This document shows positions 15,294-21,373 of a DNA stretch of 21,373 bases, one piece after another (the stretch's first letter is position 1; every line of letters begins with the position of its first letter). The notes below the pieces were generated by a model. That model saw only the letters and a list, made by a program, of their open reading frames with translations. It was not told the DNA's origin and searched no databases. The DNA is from a virus, in the IMG/VR virus record IMGVR_UViG_3300009169_000116, positions 1 to 21,373 of that record; one strand, written 5' to 3'. A program made the position numbers and the translations under genes.

Positions 15294-16796
15294 TCAATAG
15301 TATTCAGGGGCAAGCGCTCGATTTGACGGCTCTCCTACTTCGTCAGTCTGCAAGTTCACGAAGTTCCCTTGACGGAAACGCATGATCGCCTGCGTCGTCG
15401 AGTCCACCATGTCGTCGTTATCACCATTCGGAAACGCCGCACACTCTTCGACAAGCTCTTCCGCCCAATCGGTATCCGGTGCCCACACGAGCCCCGCTTC
15501 GAACACCGGTGCTACCGCGTTCGCGCGACTGACCTTATCCGTGCCCGACCTGCGTCCACCCGGTGTGTACATGGTCACCGGAATGCCAAGCCTTCGAAGC
15601 TCCTGCTGCAACGTCACACCGGTCGCCTTCGCCTCGATCAGCACGTTGTCAGGGTTCCAATGCTTGTACTCGTCCTTGGCAATGCGCTTCAGTTCCGGGA
15701 AATCCCACCGCCCACGCTTGACGTCTAACAGGATGATGTTTGGCCCTGAGTCTTGGTCCGGGTAAAACACACCCCAGGTCGTGATCACCGAGAAGTCGGC
15801 CGTTTCCTTTTTGCTGTAGGCGGTGTCATAGCTCTGGATGATGTAGTTCACGATCGGCGGTTCGTCGTACTGCCACACGCGCCACCACTCACGCTTGAGG
15901 ATTGCACCCTCGTCGTTCGTCGGCTGCTGCTGGTACATGGCGTTCCACTTCTGTACCGACAACGACGCCTTAACCGCCTCCAACTCCTCGAGTTTCCAGA
16001 ACTCCGGCCACAGGGGCTTGCCACTTGGCAGGATCGCCGGGAACTCAATCACCTCCCACCGATCCGCCCCGCGACTGGACTGTGCCTTCAACAACCGCGC
16101 CGTCAGGTCCTTGGTCCCCCAACGGGTCATCACGAGCACAATCGCACCGCCCGGCTGCAAACGAGTACGCGGACCGCCCTGGTACCAGTCCCACGCGTTC
16201 TCCAAAGCCAGATCCGACAGGGCGTCTTGCTCCGAATGCGGATCGTCAATAATCAAAATATCGGCACCACGTCCCGTCACCGCACCGCCGACACCGACCG
16301 CAAAGTAACTCCCGCCGTGGTTCGTGTCCCACCGGCCAGCCGCCTTACTGTCCTGCTTCAACTGCACCTCGGGAAACAACTCCTTGTACCGGTCCGAGTC
16401 CATCAGATCACGCACCTTACGGCCGAATTTGACGGCTAACTCTGCGGTGTGGGTCGCTTCAAGGGCCTGGGTTCGCGGATCACGGCCCATGAGGTACGCC
16501 GGGAGCAGGTACGAGGCGAACTCGGACTTCGTGTGACGAGGCGGCATGTTCACGATCAGGCGCTTCAAGGTCCCATTGGCAATGCGATCGAACGCAGAAG
16601 CCATGCGCTTGTGGTGTTCACCAAGGATCGCGGACGGCCAGACGTAGCGCACGAAGTCGATGAAGTTAGCACGGGCCTTGTCTTGCGTCTCAAGGAGCAT
16701 GAACCGGTATTCCAGCTTGGCACGCTCTATTTCGATTTCCTGGGGGACCGCGCTCATAGGGTCAAATTGCTTTTCATATGCGCAAAATTTTTGCAC
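15294..16796 (-). CDS. terL: Terminase large subunit (TerL)
   Basis: A 500-residue protein if it starts with the GTG at 16796, or 487 residues from the ATG at 16757; the sequence does not decide the start because neither has a strong ribosome site. The ATPase part has a Walker A variant PPRHTKS (residues 85-91), a Walker B ILIIDDPH (180-187) and a coupling motif VLVMTRWGTKD (220-230). The RNase H-like nuclease follows, with the acidic residues D324 (SYDTAY), E388 (LIEAKATG) and D461/D462/D465 (DDMVD). This is the terminase_6C type. It cuts concatemeric DNA and drives it through the portal. The ORF lies just after the HNH gene. No small terminase is recognisable upstream. Confidence 0.97.
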   Translation of the reverse strand: MQKFCAYEKQFDPMSAVPQEIEIERAKLEYRFMLLETQDKARANFIDFVRYVWPSAILGEHHKRMASAFDRIANGTLKRLIVNMPPRHTKSEFASYLLPAYLMGRDPRTQALEATHTAELAVKFGRKVRDLMDSDRYKELFPEVQLKQDSKAAGRWDTNHGGSYFAVGVGGAVTGRGADILIIDDPHSEQDALSDLALENAWDWYQGGPRTRLQPGGAIVLVMTRWGTKDLTARLLKAQSSRGADRWEVIEFPAILPSGKPLWPEFWKLEELEAVKASLSVQKWNAMYQQQPTNDEGAILKREWWRVWQYDEPPIVNYIIQSYDTAYSKKETADFSVITTWGVFYPDQDSGPNIILLDVKRGRWDFPELKRIAKDEYKHWNPDNVLIEAKATGVTLQQELRRLGIPVTMYTPGGRRSGTDKVSRANAVAPVFEAGLVWAPDTDWAEELVEECAAFPNGDNDDMVDSTTQAIMRFRQGNFVNLQTDEVGEPSNRALAPEYY

Positions 16797-16816
16797 GAGT
16801 TGACAAGTTGATCAAC
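16782..16816. promoter_or_regulatory. Two palindromes at the HNH-terL junction
   Basis: GCAAAA-T-TTTTGC (16782-16794) touches the candidate GTG of terL, and GTTGATCAAC (16807-16816) spans the stop codon of the HNH gene. Both are perfect. With no loop to speak of they resemble protein binding sites more than RNA hairpins. They may be operators or terminase/HNH recognition sites; chance cannot be excluded given their short length. Confidence 0.35.
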
Positions 16817-17141
16817 CGGGGCCCTTTTTTCTACCGGGGTGGGGGTGCATCTCCATATGGCACGGACGACAAAGCCACATGACCTCCAGCGGACGGGAGT
16901 AATCAGGGTGGTGCATCTGTGAGCTAGTGGATTGGCACACGAAACACGGCTCGCGCTTGAGTTTCCCTCGGCGCAGATACGTATTCGCATATGCACGGGC
17001 GTTTGCACGTAGCTTGGCAACGGGGCCTAGCTCTGAGTGGGAGGGGCGCGTCTTGCGCATATACGCTGCATGGCAGGACTTGCAGTAACGCTGCGGAAGA
17101 CGGTCGTTGATGCGGAAGCAGTTGGAACAAGTTGTTTTCAT
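16812..17141 (-). CDS. Small HNH-type zinc protein (109 aa)
   Basis: Read from the ATG at 17141. The N-terminal part has two CxxC pairs (SNCFRINDRLPQRYCKSCHA; first pair CSNC from residue 5). After a basic helix (AKLRANARAYANTYLRRGKL) comes a second zinc/HNH-like part: CFVC, then MHHPDYSRPLEVMWLCRPCH and a final MEMH. HHPDYxxPLxVxWLCxxCHxxxH is the compact HNH-related motif common in phage genes. HNH proteins encoded beside terL in other phages assist terminase cutting, which is the leading hypothesis. The full catalytic Asn of a classic HNH is not obvious, so a structural or DNA-binding zinc protein is the alternative. A TTG at 17177 would add 12 residues, but it lies on the likely -35 box. 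Confidence 0.75.
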   Translation of the reverse strand: MKTTCSNCFRINDRLPQRYCKSCHAAYMRKTRPSHSELGPVAKLRANARAYANTYLRRGKLKREPCFVCQSTSSQMHHPDYSRPLEVMWLCRPCHMEMHPHPGRKKGPG

Positions 17142-17177
17142 GGAACGTATTGTTCCACGGATACAAAACAGTTTCAA
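17141..17177 (-). promoter_or_regulatory. Candidate promoter with operator palindrome for HNH-terL, probably leaderless
   Basis: Reading on the minus strand, TTGAAA (17177-17172) is followed after 17 bases by AACAAT (17154-17149), a fair sigma-70 pair. A start site about 7 bases on would fall at 17142, right before the ATG at 17141. The -10 box sits inside a perfect palindrome, TGGAAC-5-GTTCCA (17141-17157), which could be the site of a repressor or of the gene product itself. No ribosome site precedes the ATG. Confidence 0.4.
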
Positions 17178-17701
17178 GCACTATCGGATGTATGAAATCG
17201 GGCATTTGCCCCTGCCTTTACCAAGCCGGCCGTTTTTTTGGAGCCGCCCCCCTCAAAGAATTCTGACCAGGACGAGAAGAAACGAACACGACCCGCGCGC
17301 CACGGCTCGCGGATCACGAACACCGAGCCACGGATCGAGGCCGATCGATCGCGCATCGAGGCCGACGCGCGCCAGCTCACGGATCGCGCACCACGGATCA
17401 CGAACACCGGCCATCGACGACGACAACAGATCACCGATCCGAGATCCGCGCGCCACGGCTCCCGGATCACGACCCGAGGATCGAGGATCCCGGATCACAT
17501 ACAAAGCAGCACGAACCACGGAGCAGGGCGCGACCCCCTCGCGCCAAGCTTGACCGGAGACCAGCCCAGAAGGGCGAGCTTGAGACCGACGCTCGCGATC
17601 GAGATCGCACATCACCAGGCCGAGCTTGAGATCACATACCAACTCGCTCCAACGAGGCATACCTGGTCAACTCTCAACTCGACAACGAGCACCCGATCGC
17701 C
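17158..17701. other. Non-coding GATC-dense gap between accessory operon and packaging genes
   Basis: About 540 bases with no convincing gene. The open frames here are long on both strands but translate to low-complexity Arg/Ser/Ile/Thr strings (SRITNT, FVIRxxR) generated by the DNA repeats. They lack plausible starts with ribosome sites and continue antisense to each other. The gap holds the candidate HNH promoter at its left edge, the GATC-rich repeat block in the middle, the repeated 11-mer CGAGCTTGAGA at 17575-17585 and 17621-17631, and the tail of the terminator of the glutamine amidotransferase gene at its right edge. Confidence 0.7.
17294..17496. repeat. Degenerate direct repeats with 13 GATC sites
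   Basis: A 26-base unit is repeated with one mismatch at 17294-17319 and 17447-17472 (core CGCGCGCCACGGCTC, then GGATCACGA). A 16-base unit, CGGATCACGAACACCG, is repeated exactly at 17310-17325 and 17394-17409. Partial variants (CCACGGATC, GGATCGAGG, CCCGGATCAC) fill the rest. GATC occurs at 17312, 17333, 17343, 17347, 17382, 17396, 17429, 17436, 17443, 17465, 17479, 17486 and 17493, against less than one expected by chance in 185 bases. A 6-bp hairpin GGCTCG/CGAGCC spans 17305-17329. Confidence 0.85.
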
Positions 17702-17730
17702 CAAAAGAAAGGGCGCCACATGGGCGCCCT
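17702..17730 (-). terminator. Intrinsic terminator of the amidoligase-glutamine amidotransferase operon
   Basis: A perfect 8-bp stem (AGGGCGCC at 17710-17717 with 17723-17730) with a 5-base loop is followed on the minus strand by TTCTTTTGG. It lies 27 bases past the stop of the amidotransferase gene (17757). This is the strongest terminator in the window and isolates the accessory operon from the packaging genes. Confidence 0.88.
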
Positions 17731-17756
17731 CTCTCGCTCGATGAGCTCGCGATCGA

Positions 17757-18701
17757 TCAGTCAGTCACCCACGGATCGCGCAGATAGACGCCCGAGCTCG
17801 ATGGCGGCTCGATGCCCTCGCCCTCGAACCAATCCGCAATCGTCTCGACGACGAGCTCCGGATCATTCCACGCGAGTTCGCCACTCGCGCCAGTGTTGTC
17901 GTCCTCGATTGCATTGATGAGCGCAGCAGCCTTCGACGGAGCATCGAGCACCCACTGGGTGAGTGTTCCCCGGATGTACGAATTGCGCGCCGCGCGCGTG
18001 ATACGAGGCAACGACTCGCCCGACGGCATCGATCGCGACCGTGAGCTCGCGACATAGGGCTCGATGTCGTCGTCGTCCCACGTGTAGCCCGACCAGATGC
18101 GGCTCGACGTGTAGCGAGTGCTCACCGAGCGCGCGCCGACTCCGAACTTCTGCGCGCTCCACGCATACGTGTTCGACAACCACGCACCACGGAACTCGAC
18201 ACCGGCCGCGCGATTGATGATCACCGCCGACCCGCTCGCTGTCATCATCCCGAACTTGTTCGAGCTTCCGATCAGGCTACCGACGAACGATTGCCACGTC
18301 GGATCAAGCACGATCGACTCGTCAGCCTCGACGGCCGGCCGAATCACGTTTCGGATGAAGTGCCACGTGTCCGACTTTGATTTGTCCCACGCATTACCCG
18401 TCGAGAGAATCCCGTTATGTGCGAGCGCAACGCGAGACGTGACCCCGTACGGGTGACAATTTTCGAGATCGATGTCGCCGTGAGTCATCATCCGCGCGTG
18501 CCACACAGATTCGCGCCCCTCGATGTGCTCACGATAAAACGCGATGAACTGATCGACCGAGGCCGGCAGAGCCTTCACGACAACAAGCTGACCGCCGCTT
18601 GAATACATGACGCCGATGCCGTCCCGATTGCCCGAGTAGACGTCCGCTAGGAACTCATCCGAGAAGGTGGTGCTCGATGGCTGATGAACTAGTAAACACA
18701 T
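17757..18701 (-). CDS. Class II (Ntn) glutamine amidotransferase-like protein (314 aa)
   Basis: The protein begins MCLLVHQP, leaving Cys2 as the N-terminal nucleophile once Met is removed, the hallmark of class II glutamine amidotransferases. It also has NRDGIGVMY (25-33), HARMMTHGDI (68-77), ENCHPYG (80-86), the oxyanion element ALAHNGIL (92-99, N96/G97) and SDT (110-112). Such domains release ammonia from glutamine for a partner synthetase. This one has no attached synthase domain. Residues beyond about 170 are unlike GlmS or PurF and are Ser/Arg- and acid-rich. The ATG at 18701 has GGAGG 8 bases upstream and lies 21 bases after the amidoligase stop, so the amidoligase is its likely acceptor partner. 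Its true substrate is unknown. Confidence 0.9.
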   Translation of the reverse strand: MCLLVHQPSSTTFSDEFLADVYSGNRDGIGVMYSSGGQLVVVKALPASVDQFIAFYREHIEGRESVWHARMMTHGDIDLENCHPYGVTSRVALAHNGILSTGNAWDKSKSDTWHFIRNVIRPAVEADESIVLDPTWQSFVGSLIGSSNKFGMMTASGSAVIINRAAGVEFRGAWLSNTYAWSAQKFGVGARSVSTRYTSSRIWSGYTWDDDDIEPYVASSRSRSMPSGESLPRITRAARNSYIRGTLTQWVLDAPSKAAALINAIEDDNTGASGELAWNDPELVVETIADWFEGEGIEPPSSSGVYLRDPWVTD

Positions 18702-18722
18702 GATGAAAACCTCCGAGGCCTG

Positions 18723-20144
18723 TTAGGCCGCTTCCGAGTGTTGAAAGAGACCCGCCGTACGATCCGCGACATAGGCGCGCATGACGCGCGTCTCCGCTTC
18801 AAGGTGAGTCGCACAGTAGGCCAAGAACGCGTGAGCATTGAGCGCGCTCGAGCTCGTCTCCGCTCGCGCGCAGTATTCGAGAATGGCATGGGAGAACTCG
18901 ATGGCCGAGATCACAGCCTCGTATTTCAACGAACCGCGAAAGATCCGAAACTCGATCGTGTCGCGTCCGGTCAGGTTGATCGCCTCATACCGATCAGCCG
19001 AAAGGTGCGCAGTCTCGACATCCTTCTCGACGACCTTGCAGAACGACGTGGAATACCGCCGGGCGATCGCAGTAATGAAAGCATCATTCCCCGGATCGTT
19101 CACGAACGTGACCGCGCGCGCGATCGTGAGATTCGAGAGACCGGATCGGCTCACGTGAACATGGAGGCCGCACGTCGTCGTTCGATGGCTGCGAAGCCCT
19201 CGAACCAGAGCAGGATCACGCAAGAACGTAAAGAGCTCTCGATGTGCCGGCAGACTCTGCGGATGGGTAATCATCTCGAACCCGCTCGACAGACTGCCGT
19301 CACGCTCGAAAAAAACATGACGACCGAATGTGCCGCCATTCACTGACTGATGGATGGCGCGCGCCGCCTCTTCTGGATCGCGACTGTAACCCTCGACTTC
19401 GAGCTCGACGCCCATGTATCGATTGAACTGCCGACACCAGTCATCCGCTCGAAACTCGAACGCACCCTTCGAAGAGTGGTAGCCCTGAATAACTCGACGC
19501 TCTCGGATGTAATCGACGTGCATGTACATCTCGCGATCCTCGTCATACTCGAAGTCGTCCGCGTCCTGATGAATCAGGCAGCGGCTACCGTCCTGATCGA
19601 TAGCGGGTCGGCTGCTGTCACAGTGCACCCATGCGTCGTGATACTCCGACCACGTGTAGCTGTCGTCCCGGCATGATTCACAGACGAGCTCGCCGCCGTA
19701 CGCGTCCGCGAGATCACCTATCGGGAACGACTCGCCGCAGCACTCGCACCCAGAGAAGGAGCCCCACTCGGACAGGCGATCGACCGCATAACTGCGATCG
19801 TCCTCGACGAACTCCCAACGATGGAACAGGCGCGACGACTCTCGATCACTGACCACGTAATCGAGAGACGCCAGATGCCACTCAAGAGACGGCGAGAAAA
19901 CATCCTCATCAGCGGTAAGCCTCGCCACCTGCGAGACGAGAGACCACGGGCTAGCGTCATCACAACGACGAGCCGCCTCACACAGCCCGGCGAACCACTG
20001 CATGCGCTGCCGGAATTGACGGTAGCCGCCGAGAGTATTCAACGGCTTAACGAGCCGATCAGCGATCCGCTGCGCAAGTGCCTCCCGACGATCCGGATCG
20101 GCGAAAACGGCTTGGAAATAGGGCAATTCGAAAATGTTCGACAT
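18723..20144 (-). CDS. Amidoligase-family enzyme with N-terminal zinc ribbon (473 aa)
   Basis: Residues about 240-420 carry the pattern of the amidoligase family (glutamine synthetase-like, ATP-using COOH-NH2 ligase; Pfam Amidoligase_2). This comprises GVELEVE (245-251), ERDGSL (280-285), FEMITHP (289-295), CGLHVHVS (325-332), DRYEAINL (384-391) and TIEFRIFRGSL (396-406); the acidic and His residues are those expected to hold metal-ATP. Residues 1-130 are helical and not recognised. Residues 133-158 form a putative zinc ribbon (CECC ... CESC), followed by an acidic, Tyr/Trp-rich stretch. The family is predicted to make amide or peptide bonds on proteins, peptides or cell-wall material. The downstream glutamine amidotransferase gene supports an ammonia or amino-group transfer. 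The ATG at 20144 has AGAGG 7 bases upstream. Confidence 0.87.
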   Translation of the reverse strand: MSNIFELPYFQAVFADPDRREALAQRIADRLVKPLNTLGGYRQFRQRMQWFAGLCEAARRCDDASPWSLVSQVARLTADEDVFSPSLEWHLASLDYVVSDRESSRLFHRWEFVEDDRSYAVDRLSEWGSFSGCECCGESFPIGDLADAYGGELVCESCRDDSYTWSEYHDAWVHCDSSRPAIDQDGSRCLIHQDADDFEYDEDREMYMHVDYIRERRVIQGYHSSKGAFEFRADDWCRQFNRYMGVELEVEGYSRDPEEAARAIHQSVNGGTFGRHVFFERDGSLSSGFEMITHPQSLPAHRELFTFLRDPALVRGLRSHRTTTCGLHVHVSRSGLSNLTIARAVTFVNDPGNDAFITAIARRYSTSFCKVVEKDVETAHLSADRYEAINLTGRDTIEFRIFRGSLKYEAVISAIEFSHAILEYCARAETSSSALNAHAFLAYCATHLEAETRVMRAYVADRTAGLFQHSEAA

Positions 20145-20168
20145 TTTGAACCTCTTTCTATCTTTCTA

Positions 20169-20183
20169 GGGGCAAGTCGCCCC
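20169..20183 (-). promoter_or_regulatory. Small hairpin in the leader of the amidoligase gene
   Basis: GGGGC-AAGTC-GCCCC lies in the 115-base gap between the DUF932 terminator and the amidoligase ribosome site, 25 bases before the ATG. There is no T-run after it on the minus strand. It could modulate translation or stabilise the transcript; no promoter hexamers are evident beside it. Confidence 0.35.
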
Positions 20184-20197
20184 GCTGCCGATCATAG

Positions 20198-20230
20198 CAA
20201 AAAGAAGGGGCGAGACAACAGCCCCGCCCC
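20198..20230 (-). terminator. Intrinsic terminator after the DUF932 gene
   Basis: GGGGC (20207-20211) can pair with GCCCC (20221-20225), or GGGGCG with CGCCCC (20225-20230), in a GC-rich hairpin followed on the minus strand by TTCTTTTTGC. It lies about 30 bases past the stop of the DUF932 gene and separates that gene from the amidoligase pair. Confidence 0.75.
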
Positions 20231-20259
20231 CTCTTTTCTTCGAACGCCTCGATGCCTGG

Positions 20260-21363
20260 TCAAACTACATCGAGCAGAGCTCCCGCCGTCTCCTCGAACT
20301 GGACGCGCTCGGCCGTCCACGGGATCGAGCGCGCATAAGCTGTCGCACCAGTCACCGCATCGAACACCGATTCGATTGGCCGTCCCTCCTCTTCAAGATG
20401 TACCGCCGCGATCCGCTCGCCGATACGAGCCCCGAACCGACCCGCCAAAAACTGCTCGACCTTATCCAGCTTCGACGACTGTGCAGATCGCAGCACTGTT
20501 GTGATGTTCGACGAACTCGCGCGCGAGTATTCAAGCAGTGCAGGAGCCGCCTCCTCGATGAACCGATCCGGAGCACTGGCAGTGTGGCGAATCGAAATGC
20601 TTTCGAGCTCATGCGCGCCCCAGACGATCCGATTTTTGCAAACGTAATCGAACAAGAATGTTTTGATTTTCAGAGCACCCGCGCCGACTTCCGAATTTGT
20701 GACAAAGAACCCACGCGCGAGCGCGCCCGTTTTGCCGTCACGCCTGTTAGGTAACTCGATCCGATTCTGCTCATCGGCAAGGAACACGAACATATCGCGA
20801 TCGCTCGCGAACAACGTCGTGTTGTCTCGCGTGACCTCTGCAAGGCCTTTTCCAAATTCTCCCGGCACTCGAAAGTCACCCGTCACGCCATCCCCGAACC
20901 GATCCTCGAGGGCGCGCACTACATCCGAGTTCCAGATGCGACCATAGCGCGCACCAGTGGCCGCGCGGACTTCGAGGGCTTTTTGGTTTTCGCCCGTGTA
21001 CAACATCCCAACATCGGCCGCATCTCGCTCAACCTTCAAACCATAGTTGAGGCAATCGGCAACAAGCGGAGCCGGTAACGTCCGCAGATAACTAGCCGGT
21101 GCTCCCGACAGGCTCGCCAACTGGCCGAACGCCCAATTTGACGGAGCCGCCGTCCTGCCGTTGGAGTCTTGAATCAAAATGCCGCGAGAGTATCCGCGCT
21201 CATCGTTGACAGGTACGGCCGTGAGACTGCGAGAGCTCACAACCGAGGCATGCGACAACTCGCGCACCTGTTCGAGCATGGCGCGCATGGCCGGTAATGA
21301 CGTAAACCGCTCTTCTGGTGGACGTGTTGCCCACTGCCGCGAGGCATCTAGTAACGTCGCCAT
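20260..21363 (-). CDS. DUF932 family protein (367 aa)
   Basis: A 367-residue protein matching the phage/plasmid-associated DUF932 family (also TIGR03299-like). Visible blocks are VPVNDERGYSRGILIQDSNG, the WAFGQLASLSGAPASYLRTL helix (residues about 78-97), RYGRIWNSDVVRALEDRFGD, ASDRDMFVFLADEQ, GFFVTNSEVGAGALKIKTFL with VCKNRIVWGA, and a C-terminal helical part. Its function has not been established; members occur in plasmids, phages and integrative elements, often in accessory regions. The ATG is at 21363, 10 bases from the window edge, so its ribosome site and promoter are largely out of view. It has its own terminator, suggesting separate expression from the amidoligase pair. Confidence 0.9.
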   Translation of the reverse strand: MATLLDASRQWATRPPEERFTSLPAMRAMLEQVRELSHASVVSSRSLTAVPVNDERGYSRGILIQDSNGRTAAPSNWAFGQLASLSGAPASYLRTLPAPLVADCLNYGLKVERDAADVGMLYTGENQKALEVRAATGARYGRIWNSDVVRALEDRFGDGVTGDFRVPGEFGKGLAEVTRDNTTLFASDRDMFVFLADEQNRIELPNRRDGKTGALARGFFVTNSEVGAGALKIKTFLFDYVCKNRIVWGAHELESISIRHTASAPDRFIEEAAPALLEYSRASSSNITTVLRSAQSSKLDKVEQFLAGRFGARIGERIAAVHLEEEGRPIESVFDAVTGATAYARSIPWTAERVQFEETAGALLDVV

Positions 21364-21373
21364 TTTATTTGTC

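Noticed and set aside
17294-17496. Possible CRISPR array
   Set aside because: The repeats are degenerate and irregularly spaced (84 and 153 bases), without unique spacers of constant length.
17107-17744. Overlapping plus-strand frames of 148 and 168 codons, and minus-strand frames, in the intergenic gap
   Set aside because: The products are repeat-derived strings (SRITNT, VFVIRxxR) arising from the GATC repeats. Frames on both strands stay open together, which reflects composition and not selection.
1-21373. tRNA genes, integrase, attachment sites, lysis genes
   Set aside because: I saw no cloverleaf with a proper T-arm, no tyrosine or serine recombinase motifs, no paired att-like repeats and no lysin or spanin in the window.

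Overview
The window is a piece of a tailed double-stranded DNA bacteriophage genome (free phage or prophage; no integrase, attachment site or host gene is visible to decide). Every supported gene lies on the minus strand, so transcription runs from right (21.4 kb) to left (1). The proteins recognised are a large terminase, a portal protein, a scaffold, an HK97-fold type major capsid protein, a GroES-like co-chaperonin and a P22 gp4-like head completion protein. Together they suggest a phage of a Gram-negative, probably proteobacterial host with a podovirus-like head-to-tail junction. The host itself cannot be named from this sequence.

Layout in order of transcription. (1) 21.4-17.7 kb is an accessory segment. 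It holds a DUF932 protein with its own terminator, then a closely spaced two-gene operon: an amidoligase-family enzyme with an N-terminal zinc ribbon, and a stand-alone class II (Ntn) glutamine amidotransferase. This operon ends at a strong terminator at 17702-17730. (2) 17.7-17.16 kb is about 540 bases of non-coding, repeat-bearing DNA with an extreme density of GATC (13 in 185 bases). (3) 17.14-15.3 kb is the packaging segment: a small HNH-type zinc protein, probably starting leaderless within an operator-like palindrome, followed by the large terminase. No small terminase is recognisable. (4) 15.25-9.2 kb holds two very large, translationally coupled proteins. One is a 1303-residue protein with ten short cysteine modules separated by polyproline rods and four copies of a F-x-x-G-G-E motif. 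The other is a 711-residue protein carrying a PcfJ-like domain. (5) 9.2-2.9 kb is the head module: portal, small basic protein, small helical protein, GroES-like protein, scaffold, unknown protein, minor structural protein and major capsid protein. (6) 2.8-0 kb is a tightly overlapping run of structural and very small genes, ending in the gp4-like adaptor and the first codons of the next gene.

The head genes form a normal late operon (packaging, portal, chaperone, scaffold, capsid, connector), punctuated by intrinsic terminators at 6.57 kb and 2.91 kb that could tune expression. The parts most worth following up are the amidoligase plus glutaminase-type pair (a predicted amide or peptide-bond modification system carried by a phage), the GATC-dense repeat block between it and the packaging genes, and the modular Cys/polyproline protein between terminase and portal.
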